Source: Zhengitettix transpicula (lineage: Eukaryota; Arthropoda; Insecta; Orthoptera; Tetrigidae). Taken from it: a stretch of 64,000 nt of DNA. Positions 60,101 through 64,000 of the stretch are shown piece by piece; positions within the stretch are counted from its first letter, which is position 1, and each line of letters begins with the position of its first letter. A program made the position numbers and the translations under genes. The notes beneath the pieces are model-generated. The model searched no databases, was not told where the DNA came from, and saw only the letters and a program-made list of their open reading frames with translations. Where the stretch lies: the NCBI GenBank assembly GCA_037074705.1, contig CM073591.1, positions 179,825,432-179,889,431 of the forward strand, read 5' to 3'.

Positions 60101-61294
60101 GCGGATATAAAGATTGACAGTTTTCTTTTGTATCTGTGGTAAAGTTTGTAGGGGGTCGTGTTGAGTTAAATGTAGAATGCTATGCAAACTGCCCACATTG
60201 AACATACAAGGTGTATCTTCTTGTGTCTTATTGCTCATGTTTGCATTGTATGTATTAAAGTTTCACGTATTCCAAGTCTACCTGCTTGTGTGTTCTATAC
60301 ATTGTGGTGTGTTCCACAATTCCCTTAACACATTTTGATGAGATCCAATGCTTGTATTTAATATTAATAAGTAGCTCAAGTTAACCTTAAACCCTTTTGT
60401 GCATAGTGTAGCATATATGCAAAATAACGTTTAGTATCACCTCAAAGGCATCTGTCAATTTCTAAGAGAGATAATTTGTGATGCAGATATGAAACAGCAT
60501 GCACTTGAGGAAATTTGAAATTCTTGACGTGTTAAAACGTGCGTGTCCCAGATTTCTGCGAATCAACCTCTCGGACCAAATTTTTCTACCTGCCGGACTT
60601 CAAAAGTTCTTTTCAAGAAAGAAAATTTCAGCGTCATTTTTGGGATAGAGAGTACACTAAAATAATGATCATCCAATTAATGTGAATTATTGATAAATCA
60701 GACCCAATTATATTTGTTGATTATTTGAAACATCATGAGCCAAAGTGACTGGTTACGTTTAATTTTTTTTTTGGTTATTTTTGTTCCATATTGTATTCAC
60801 AAAAATTTAGTTTATAAAAATACAAAAAATCATGTGCTAAAGGGTTAATCTCACAATTTCTGTTAGTTTTCAGTTTTAAACAATTTAATTTATGAATAAG
60901 ATGTCATTCTTAGTCTAGGGTGTATGTTTCAGGTCGAACACATCGAAGTAATCAAGTAAATGCACCAGAATATATATTCCTAATATCTGATCTTGCTGGA
61001 GAACGACGTTTTGCTTCAATTGTTGCAAAACGCTTGGAAAGTTTGGTATGCTTTTAATTTGGAAATTAATATTTACTACAATTCATGAACACATACTTAT
61101 CAATACATAATTATATTTGAAGGGTGCCCTAACCCATGGGGATAGGAGAGCTACTGAAACTAGAGACCTATCTCAATTCAATATTGACAATAAATATGGT
61201 CGATCTGCATTAGAAGCTACGATGAAAACTATAATGGGTTATGAGCCTCCTTTAGTTCCTCCTCCACAAGACTACAAAGGAGATTTCTTCAAAG
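24361..61294 (+). CDS. sno: Strawberry notch, nuclear DExH helicase-like co-regulator (3' end outside window)
   Basis: Nineteen exons join in phase to 3235 nt (1078 aa); the C-terminal part lies beyond the window. Visible order: acidic Ser-rich head (1-73), Gly/Met/Asn-rich region (74-230), acidic EEEEVDDDD patch and [11 protein letters not shown] leading into the AAA/helicase domain (from about 255). Walker [10 protein letters not shown] is at 334-342, DECH at 449-452 and SATGAS at 488-493. A basic/acidic low-complexity linker (about 690-850) separates the helicase C domain, with EAASSGISL and [11 protein letters not shown] (motif VI) at 981-991. These match SBNO proteins strongly. The family acts in the nucleus with Notch and EGFR pathway transcription. 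The start ATG is the first in-frame one before exon 2. Exons 1-3 are less certain than the rest. Confidence 0.95.
26400..26620 (+). mobile_element. tRNA-derived SINE, family S1 (sno intron 1)
   Basis: An A box (TGGCTGAGATGG, about 26531) and a B box (GGTTTAAGTCC, about 26573) are spaced as in a tRNA gene, resembling tRNA-Ser/Leu. The leading block (CCATAATAAGGCTGT...TTTGCCTGGTCA) is shared with the copy at 38340. The tRNA part does not fold as an intact tRNA. Confidence 0.6.
26790..26968. repeat. Fold-back of repeat family B (sno intron 1)
   Basis: The left arm (26790-26841, GGAAAGGAAAGAGAGACAGC and onward) is the reverse complement of the right arm (26908-26968, ending CCTCTCTTTTCTATCC), with a loop of about 65 bp. 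It belongs to the same family as the copies at 38580 and 45556. Confidence 0.6.
27227..27335 (+). CDS. sno: sno exon 2 (acidic head)
   Basis: Residues 8-43, from [15 protein letters not shown] to IEVPG. Asp/Glu/Ser-rich with casein-kinase-2-type sites. The acceptor follows CTCTTTTTGCTACAG and the donor is GTATAA. The [13 protein letters not shown] start resembles the N-termini of NUCKS1/RAD51AP1-type proteins, so an independent origin of exons 1-3 cannot be excluded. Confidence 0.65.
27605..27694 (+). CDS. sno: sno exon 3
   Basis: Residues 44-73, [18 protein letters not shown] through AKFEDGV. Phases 1 in and 1 out agree with both neighbours. The donor is GTTAGT, preceded by G. The 3742-bp intron that follows holds the Penelope and Jockey relics. 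Confidence 0.65.
27905..28330 (-). repeat. Tail of the Penelope-like element (repeat family B)
   Basis: Non-coding block with GAAAGGAAAAAGAGATAG, CACCTGAAAGTGAAGTA and AACTTTCTCTCTCAAGGGAAGG, continuous with the degraded GIY-YIG end at 28324. The same block next to the same coding remnant recurs at 45556-46140, which supports its being the element's 3' untranslated tail. Confidence 0.6.
28324..29690 (-). pseudogene. Penelope-like retroelement: broken reverse transcriptase and GIY-YIG endonuclease
   Basis: Read on the minus strand through several frameshifts: [24 protein letters not shown] (near 29540), [20 protein letters not shown] and [12 protein letters not shown] (RT core with the catalytic DD), then [12 protein letters not shown]. 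Next come [20 protein letters not shown] (28500-28620), the GIY-YIG nuclease with a Cys pair, and finally [16 protein letters not shown] plus a C-terminal GIY-YIG is diagnostic of Penelope-like elements. The copy is dead and 5' truncated, antisense in sno intron 3. Confidence 0.85.
29819..30840 (-). pseudogene. Jockey-like LINE reverse transcriptase relic
   Basis: Minus-strand fragments in order: [35 protein letters not shown] (RT domain A, degraded), [37 protein letters not shown] (near the FADD box, which is lost), then [20 protein letters not shown]. All match the RT of Jockey/CR1-type LINEs in the right order. It lies directly upstream, in its own reading direction, of the Penelope relic, with about 130 bp between. 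Whether one was inserted into the other is not resolved. Confidence 0.75.
31437..31685 (+). CDS. sno: sno exon 4 (Gly/Met-rich)
   Basis: Residues 74-156. It opens [13 protein letters not shown] and contains [20 protein letters not shown], a low-complexity stretch, before AALLQQ. The donor GTAAGT is strong. Confidence 0.75.
32402..32622 (+). CDS. sno: sno exon 5 (Met/Asn-rich)
   Basis: Residues 157-230. It runs [16 protein letters not shown] to [10 protein letters not shown], low complexity and methionine-rich. The closing LWMNDESK corresponds to the conserved MWINDM segment ahead of the SBNO helicase domain. Confidence 0.85.
32802..32895 (+). CDS. sno: sno exon 6
   Basis: Residues 231-261, with the acidic [11 protein letters not shown] run and [11 protein letters not shown], which is highly conserved in SBNO1. 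It ends one base into a Leu codon completed in exon 7. Confidence 0.95.
33045..33600 (+). repeat. Repeat family A, block 5 (sno intron 6)
   Basis: It contains the head (ATACACCCATGGAG) and parts of two core units, including GGAGTCAAATTTGGGTTTATAG near 33265 and GAGTTGGGGTGGAAGGGG near 33348. It lies 16 bp from the mariner terminus at 33616. Confidence 0.6.
33616..34570 (-). pseudogene. mariner transposase relic (sno intron 6)
   Basis: On the minus strand from 34566: [20 protein letters not shown] and NICDV (N-terminal helix-turn-helix), then [20 protein letters not shown] and HNTESFFDH, then [18 protein letters not shown]. All are in mariner order but are broken by stops and frameshifts. The 3' terminal repeat TTAGGTGAACTGGAAAGTAG starts at 33616, directly after a TA. 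I could not find the opposite terminus near 34600. Confidence 0.8.
34740..35200. repeat. Degenerate short-unit repeat (sno intron 6)
   Basis: A loose motif near TTAGGGTACTGGGAGAATTATTTTACTC recurs every 28-60 bases. Examples are AAGGTGCTGGAAAAATTATT, TTAGGGTAACGGGAGAATTA, AGGATACTGAGCTTTTATTT and AGGGTACTGGAGTATTTTTG. The units are strongly diverged, so this is an old array. Confidence 0.45.
35468..35677 (+). CDS. sno: sno exon 7
   Basis: Residues 262-331, from [20 protein letters not shown] to RAGFLIG, including [17 protein letters not shown] (Q-motif-like region before Walker A). Confidence 0.97.
35678..37877. other. sno intron 7, no other feature seen
   Basis: AT-rich intron of 2200 bp. 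I find no mobile-element coding relic, RNA gene or tandem repeat that I can support. Confidence 0.5.
37878..38053 (+). CDS. sno: sno exon 8 (Walker A)
   Basis: Residues 332-390. [15 protein letters not shown] contains the nucleotide-binding loop (Lys-339), followed by [19 protein letters not shown]. It ends on a codon boundary before GTAATT. Confidence 0.97.
38340..38530 (+). mobile_element. tRNA-derived SINE, family S1 (sno intron 8)
   Basis: GTGGCCGAGAAGGTG (A box) and GGTTCAAGTCC (B box, about 38507) resemble a tRNA-Ser head. The block before it (CATAATAAGACTGTCTATAT) is shared with the copy at 26400, and the block after it runs straight into the family B fold-back. Confidence 0.65.
38580..38935. 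repeat. Family B fold-back around a (GT)n(AT)n microsatellite
   Basis: The arm at about 38590-38680 (CTTCGGTTCCTTGTGGCTAC and CTCTCTTTCCTTTGCA) is inverted at about 38745-38845 (GGAAAGAAAAAAGAGATAGG, CCATAAGGAACTGAAGG). Between them lie (GT)n and (AT)n, about 38685-38722. Confidence 0.65.
39045..39215. repeat. Fold-back hairpin, family F, with hammerhead-like centre
   Basis: The arms 39051-39117 and 39141-39213 are inverted copies (CAATAAATAGTTCTC and GTTTTGCATATTTATATT pair with their complements). In the loop, the minus strand reads AAGATGA (39134-39140), a GACGAC/GTCGTT stem, then GAAAC (39109-39113). That is a hammerhead core with two changes from CTGATGA. The flank AGTCTTTCCCAGTGTA is shared with 21614-21630. 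Confidence 0.6.
39627..40033 (+). CDS. sno: sno exon 9 (DECH box, motif III)
   Basis: Residues 391-525, the largest sno exon visible. It holds [13 protein letters not shown] (Walker B/DExH) and [14 protein letters not shown]. One extra residue (Thr-421) lies in [11 protein letters not shown] compared with vertebrate SBNO1. Confidence 0.98.
40766..40919 (+). CDS. sno: sno exon 10
   Basis: Residues 526-577, [20 protein letters not shown] onward, nearly identical to SBNO1. Donor GTATGT follows VKL. Confidence 0.97.
41940..42560 (+). pseudogene. pogo/Tigger-type transposase relic (sno intron 10)
   Basis: [20 protein letters not shown] (about 42040-42100) matches the CENP-B-like DNA-binding part. 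[20 protein letters not shown] (about 42346-42406) is a hallmark of the DDE domain of pogo/Tigger elements. Stops and frameshifts fill the rest. The extent on both sides is uncertain, and I did not identify terminal repeats. Confidence 0.75.
43739..43899 (+). CDS. sno: sno exon 11
   Basis: Residues 578-630, [18 protein letters not shown] to VNHAVVTA, with [20 protein letters not shown]. It is followed by the longest intron in the window (6200 bp). Confidence 0.97.
44958..45550. repeat. Fold-back element with (TA)n in one arm (sno intron 11)
   Basis: The left-arm blocks ATGGCCAAAAAACAGACCTC (44977), AACAAGAAACAAGGAAAATT (45057) and ATGATAGGAGTCAAGTCGGT (45193) reappear inverted on the right as AATTTGACTCCTATCAT-type (45402-45423), GTTTCCCGGTTTCTTGTTTA (45453) and CGTTTTTTGGCCATATTG (45528). 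The (TA)n run at about 45096-45150 is only in the left arm. There is no coding region. Confidence 0.65.
45096..45176. repeat. (TA)n microsatellite with CATA tail
   Basis: More than 25 TA dinucleotides followed by ACACACATACATACATACATA. Open frames through this region on both strands are made of the repeat and are not genes. Confidence 0.9.
45556..46220 (-). mobile_element. Truncated Penelope-like 3' end (repeat family B)
   Basis: The same non-coding tail as at 27905-28330. The minus strand around 46060-46130 encodes [14 protein letters not shown], matching [14 protein letters not shown] at the end of the intron-3 relic. A unit of about 58 bp (GGTTGTGGCTTACCTGAAAG) is duplicated in tandem at 45619-45735. 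The inverted start of another copy follows at 46142-46190. Confidence 0.7.
46205..47650 (-). repeat. Repeat family A, block 6 (sno intron 11)
   Basis: Reversed units with ATTTGACTCCAATCTCGG near 46292, 47057 and (diverged) 47469. The head, with a (CA)n run and GAACATACATACAGACAC, lies at 46610-46650. It is followed by AGCTGGGTGCCCGGCGTTGC (46676-46695), a sharp terminal-looking motif, and then by further units. Confidence 0.7.
47651..49590. other. sno intron 11, AT-rich part without called features
   Basis: AT-rich sequence with short (TA)n runs (48351-48370). A weak relative of the block after the GCCCGGCG motif (CCGTACATACTTTCGACCGATG, about 49118) suggests old family A material. No gene is supported. 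Confidence 0.4.
49600..49835 (-). repeat. Diverged head segment of a family A relative
   Basis: CACCCCCACAGTACCGGTTC, AAAATTTGTATAAAGAACAA and (CATA)n follow the same order as the reversed head at 46530-46640, but with low identity. Confidence 0.4.
50100..50219 (+). CDS. sno: sno exon 12
   Basis: Residues 631-670, [20 protein letters not shown] to [20 protein letters not shown] opens the second RecA-like domain. Confidence 0.97.
50590..50705 (+). mobile_element. tRNA-derived SINE, family S2 (sno intron 12)
   Basis: GGATTGCTTAGTTGGTAAAT (A box) and GGTTTGATTCCTGGTCC (B box), ending CAAGATTTTTCCA. The same ending occurs reversed at 58480-58580. It is not a functional tRNA because the acceptor arm does not pair. 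Confidence 0.6.
50789..50946 (+). CDS. sno: sno exon 13
   Basis: Residues 671-723: [16 protein letters not shown] is conserved, then the variable linker [20 protein letters not shown]. Donor GTAACT. Confidence 0.95.
51000..51160 (+). repeat. Repeat family A, block 7 (sno intron 13)
   Basis: GTATGTTCCACATAAATCTT, GCTGTGGGGGTAAGACATTG and GAGTGGAGGTGCTGG follow the family head, then a short core remnant to about 51160. Confidence 0.5.
51842..51990 (-). mobile_element. tRNA-derived SINE, family S1, reversed (sno intron 13)
   Basis: Minus strand: GTTCAAGTCCTGTCTAGGTC (B box and tail) preceded by a diverged A box, then the shared block TTCCTTAATGGATGGTCCTAAT in reverse order of the other copies. 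Confidence 0.5.
52480..52790. repeat. Family B fragments with (CA)n(TA)n
   Basis: CTGAGCCTCTTTCTTCAGGAAGG (52533) and TGAACCCCTTTTTCCAGAAAGAAGG (52733) match the centre of family B fold-backs (compare 38900). (CA)n(TA)n lies at 52592-52632. Confidence 0.5.
53132..53338 (+). CDS. sno: sno exon 14 (Ser/Asp-rich linker)
   Basis: Residues 724-792. A basic patch ([13 protein letters not shown]) followed by a Ser/Asp-rich run ending [11 protein letters not shown], like the DDFNPF segment in SBNO1. Confidence 0.9.
53655..53962 (+). CDS. sno: sno exon 15
   Basis: Residues 793-895. [12 protein letters not shown] (the DPW is conserved), a Lys-rich and Pro-rich stretch, then [20 protein letters not shown] and [13 protein letters not shown]. 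The acceptor AATGAAAG has a weak pyrimidine tract but is the only AG giving the conserved DPW in phase. Confidence 0.9.
54017..54207. repeat. Nested hairpin element in sno intron 15
   Basis: The outer arms (54018-54045, CTGATAAGGATAAGAAATAG, and 54180-54206, reversed) pair with few mismatches. An inner perfect 11-bp hairpin, CTATGGCCCTC/GAGGGCCATAG, lies at 54151-54180. A 48-bp direct repeat (ATTTGAAGTGTTTCCTGTCC) occurs at about 54074 and 54122. It looks like a small terminal-inverted-repeat element, 55 bp downstream of exon 15. Confidence 0.65.
54438..54537 (+). CDS. sno: sno exon 16
   Basis: Residues 896-928, [19 protein letters not shown] through LETLNLT, strongly conserved. Donor GTATAT. 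Confidence 0.97.
55130..55294 (+). CDS. sno: sno exon 17
   Basis: Residues 929-983, [20 protein letters not shown] through AIQQF, including [16 protein letters not shown]. It ends at the G that starts Gly-984. Confidence 0.98.
55320..56260 (+). repeat. Repeat family A, block 8 (sno intron 17)
   Basis: The clearest copy of the head: (TTTG)n(TATG)n, TTCCACATACAAATCTACAC, then CAAACACTGTCAAAGTGAGAC, followed by core units with the GTCAAATC landmark near 55674, 55905 and 56188. It begins 25 bp after exon 17. Confidence 0.75.
56480..57170. repeat. Pyrimidine-only minisatellite, 23-bp and 12-bp units
   Basis: The unit TCAATCTCCCCTTTTTCTCC plus CCC (23 bp) repeats from 56501, with a block of about eight 12-bp units (TCAATCTCCCCC) near 56690-56790. 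Later units change to TCGATCTCCCCTTTTACTCC. The plus strand is almost all C and T apart from single A and G positions. It lies in sno intron 17. Confidence 0.95.
57171..58380. repeat. Pyrimidine-rich minisatellite, 19-bp and 22-bp units
   Basis: The unit CCACGGTTCCTCCTCTCCT (19 bp, phase measured at 57243 and 57262) repeats to about 57720. It then becomes mostly 22 bp through one extra CTC. The first few copies carry CCACTGTT instead of CCACGGTT. Because 19 and 22 are not multiples of 3, each strand is open in several frames, giving false frames of up to about 650 codons on the plus strand. Confidence 0.95.
58480..58580 (-). mobile_element. tRNA-derived SINE, family S2, reversed
   Basis: Minus strand: GGATTAGCTTAGTGATCTAA (A box), GGTTTAATTCCGGCATGGTC (B box), ending CAACATTTTTCCAT, as in the copy at 50590. 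Confidence 0.6.
58660..58800 (+). mobile_element. SINE family S2 fragment
   Basis: GGTGAGCCAAATGTAGGTC and GTCATCAAGGATTGCTTAGTGG match the leader and A box of family S2. It breaks off before the B box, where the Copia relic begins. Confidence 0.45.
58850..60330 (+). pseudogene. Copia-type LTR retrotransposon, internally deleted
   Basis: In order: gag C-terminal [20 protein letters not shown], a zinc knuckle [14 protein letters not shown] that has lost its first Cys (about 59110-59155), [20 protein letters not shown] at the protease/integrase boundary, and [13 protein letters not shown] of the integrase zinc region. It then passes abruptly to the C-terminal RNase H end, [15 protein letters not shown] and [16 protein letters not shown] (about 59935-60065). 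Most of integrase and all of the RT core are missing. The 5' LTR was not found. Confidence 0.85.
60159..60330 (+). repeat. 3' LTR of the Copia relic
   Basis: It starts TGTTGAGTTAAATG directly after a purine tract (GTAGGGGGTCG) and ends CAATTCCCTTAACA, a 172-bp LTR with near-matching inverted ends TGTTGAG/CTTAACA. An ATTAAA signal lies inside at about 60254. Confidence 0.65.
60933..61045 (+). CDS. sno: sno exon 18 (helicase motif VI)
   Basis: Residues 984-1021, [20 protein letters not shown] to AKRLESL. It completes QQFGRTHR, with Arg-985 and Arg-988 in the positions expected of the arginine-finger motif. It lies after a 5638-bp intron. Confidence 0.98.
61123..61294 (+). CDS. sno: sno exon 19 (last visible exon)
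   Basis: Residues 1022-1078, [20 protein letters not shown] to DYKGDFFK, then donor GTATGA. The intron before it is only 77 bp. The next exon should begin by completing an Asp or similar codon and is not convincingly present up to 64000. Confidence 0.97.
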
Positions 61295-64000
61295 GTATGA
61301 ACATTAGTTTATACATTCTCAAGTACCACATAGTATTAAGTGGTAGCTATGCTTAACTTGATATGGAAAATATATAAACTTAGCATATGAACACTTGCGT
61401 GCACCAAATAATGATAAAGTTTTAAATTTTTGTCGTAGTTTGTATTGATAACCAACCCAAGTGCCAGAATAAATAGTGTTGATAAATATAATATATAAGT
61501 TGGGAAATTGTTTACTATTGTTTTATCTATTGTAGTTCCAAGTTATTTGAGGTATAGGAGTTAGCTTTTTTTAAAATATATTTTTATTAAAACAAATTCA
61601 TTCTTAATTGTGGCAATAATGACACACAGTTAATAAGAAGATTGATTAGCTGGCAACTGGTTATTTATTATATCAAATTTCCCTTTATACTGAAGTTAGC
61701 ATGGGCATGAATAAAGTTAGAAAAGCAAACTTTTCTCCAAAAGTCATAGTGTCTTGCAGGCATTGACATCTTCCAGCCTGTCTAATCTGATAGCATTTAC
61801 GAACCTCTGCGTTCATTACACTATATTTCTCTTTCTACATTCATTTAGTGTCATAATCTATTCAAGTATAACATTTTAAATTTCTCCATTTGTAGTCCTG
61901 TAGATTTGTCAGTCTCTTAGTTTGTTTTCTTCACAACCATTCTATTGATGTCAGCTCTATTACCTGCAAGTTACCTTCTTGCCGTAGGTTTGTGAGTGCT
62001 TTTCCAAGAATCCTCTTTTGGAAGATAACAAACAGTGGTACTTCCTTTATTTATATTTGTTAGTCATCCTTCAATTTGTACAGAACAAACCATGTTCCTT
62101 ATAACCTATATTTAGAAGCTTGAATACTATGTTGTGGATTGCAGATGTGAAATTCCTCTAAACAATGTAGAATATGTGTGTAATTTATACTTCCTTCTTA
62201 ATTATGGTATTGTTTTTATAATTGGAATCTCGAGGTTCAAATTGAACAAGGCACATTATAGGGGCTCATTCATCTTCTGTTAATAGTTTTTACATCTTGG
62301 AAATACATATTTTAACCAAGAGGCCTTATTAAAAATGTAGATACTAATTTGACTGATAAGATAATGATGATTTTTCTTAAGGTCAACTTATATTATCCTG
62401 TATTTCAGCAGGCAAGATGAATTACAATTATCTACAAAGAATTCTTACCATATGCCATTAGATACAAACATTGTTTTCAACCAGTTCAATGTATTCAGGA
62501 CTGTTCTTGATCTTTATTTGACTGTGTGTGCATTTGAGTTCACCAGATCTAAGTTATCATATTAACATACCAATAATTGTTATTATTTATAAAAACAATT
62601 CCCCCATGTCCTTGACGTACTAATTTTTAAAAACTTTCATCATTATTGATTTGTTCGAGACATACCACATTTTGAGCTAACCCTATATTGGTTTGTATCT
62701 ATTTTAATGTTTCCTTCTTGCTCATATTCTATGGAAAAACCATTATGTAACACATAGTGTTAAAATTCAATCTAATTATTTGAGTAAATAGGAAATAATG
62801 TTTTTAGATACTCATAGTTTTTTAATTATTTAAATTTTACATTGTAAGTTAGTTACACACACAACGGAGGACAGTTAAAGATAATTATTTGAAAACTAGG
62901 TAAAAATGATTTAAAGCTAAGTTGATGTGTTGTGTGTTATGTTTATTTGCAACTTTGCATGTACTTAGTGTCCTTATGGGTCATTCCCTATCAACCATGA
63001 AAATGTATGTAATTTTTTCCTAATCAAGTTAAGTAATTCAAATAAAATTATTGAGAAAACAGAAAAAAAACTTTTTTCCCCAGATTTTTTAGGAACTTAT
63101 TTTTCTGTTTTGTGGAAGAACTGCAAAAAGTAATGTGTGGATAACTAAAAAAAATATTTTTCTCTTCTCCTATAAAAGTTATAGATGTCAATTTAGTTCA
63201 ATTTTTAGCTCTTGGTGTTGGTTTTCATATGATGCCAGTACAGAAAGATCTTCAAAAGAATTGTTTTACCATGAATATATCCAAAAGTACTTAATTAAAT
63301 CTTGGGCTTTATTTTTTTTATAAAGTCTTGAATCTGTTGTGAAAAGTTCATAATGGGATTCCAATAGAAAATAAGTAATGAATTTATACTTGACTCTAGT
63401 TCCTAATGTTTCCAAAGATATTTACAGAAGAATTACACTTCCTAAACTTTTTTTATAATTCTGGTTAGCATTGTCTTATACTTGGTTTGAGAGATTGTAA
63501 ACTCTACCTTTTAGATTTATTCTGGAGTTTACTTTTGAAATATGTATATTATAGACATCCTCAAAGTTAAATTGGTAGAACAAAGGAAAAGGTCAATGTG
63601 AATGCAAGAGCTTCATCTTGACCGGCTGTTCTGAGTATGTACACCTGATACAATTCTTGCTGTAATTTCCTTTTGTTCCCTTTCTATGCTGTTTAGTTGA
63701 ACTGTCAATTTGCCCAGTAGTACAACTGTTGGTTATTTATGTCATTTGAAAACTGACTACCTACATTCACTTCTGCCATTTGATGTGACAAAATGTGTTG
63801 CTATCCTTTGATTCTGAAGTATGCTTTGTGGTTGAGAAAATTATACCATCTTTTATACAGGGAGTAAGCAGTATATCTGTATTAATAGGTCTTATTTTGT
63901 GGTGAAATGAGACTGCAGGAAATGTAATAGAAAATTCTGGAAAATATGCACTGATATTGTTGCTTGAAATAATTAAATTATTATTTATAAATGAATGAAA
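61295..64000. other. sno intron 19, incomplete
   Basis: No further sno exon is convincing. The expected continuation (about 300 residues of the helicase C domain and tail) is not encoded in any frame here. The sequence is AT-rich with no called mobile element. Confidence 0.6.

Noticed and set aside
63185..63300. Possible sno exon 20 (an AG followed by a phase-compatible frame containing LGVGF)
   Set aside because: The stretch matches the expected D-V-R...GVGLIN region only in a few residues, has no good donor and reaches a stop after about 32 codons.

Overview
The window is from an animal nuclear genome, almost certainly an arthropod and most likely an insect. It is AT-rich, its genes have GT-AG introns up to about 6 kb long, and it carries a typical invertebrate mix of degraded mobile elements (Penelope-like, Jockey-like, Copia, mariner, pogo/Tigger, tRNA-derived SINEs, solo LTRs, fold-back elements). 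I cannot name the species from sequence alone.

Two protein-coding genes are supported. They stand head to head around a spacer of about 0.7 kb (23658-24360). On the minus strand is the histone H4K20 mono-methyltransferase PR-Set7/SET8 (KMT5A). It has six coding exons between 16139 and 23657 and encodes 350 aa, with a PIP-degron-like motif and a complete SET domain. On the plus strand is strawberry notch (sno/SBNO), a large DExH-type nuclear helicase-like co-regulator. Nineteen coding exons are visible from 24361 to 61294, encoding 1078 aa. The gene runs off the right edge, and its C-terminal region is missing. I rebuilt both genes exon by exon; every splice junction follows GT-AG and keeps the reading phase.

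Layout. 1-2.6 kb: a large fold-back (inverted-repeat) element with a GC-rich core of short repeats. 2.6-9.7 kb: four solo-LTR-like sequences of one superfamily, two in each orientation, plus a tandem of roughly 280-bp units. 9.7-12.4 kb: a fold-back family whose outer ends carry hammerhead-ribozyme-like cores, interleaved with a direct duplication of about 560 bp. 12.4-16.1 kb: AT-rich sequence downstream of KMT5A. 16.1-23.7 kb: KMT5A, with a Jockey-like LINE tail and blocks of the 280-bp repeat in its introns. 24.4-64 kb: sno. Its introns hold a Penelope-like RT/GIY-YIG relic next to a Jockey-like RT relic (intron 3), a mariner relic (intron 6), a pogo relic (intron 10), several fold-backs (introns 1, 8, 11, 15) and, in intron 17, a pyrimidine-only minisatellite of about 1.9 kb followed by a collapsed Copia element.

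The most unusual material is in the repeats: the GC-rich fold-back, the fold-backs with hammerhead-like ends, and the 280-bp repeat family found in eight blocks across the window. I see no CRISPR array, rRNA, intact tRNA gene or prokaryotic-type operon.
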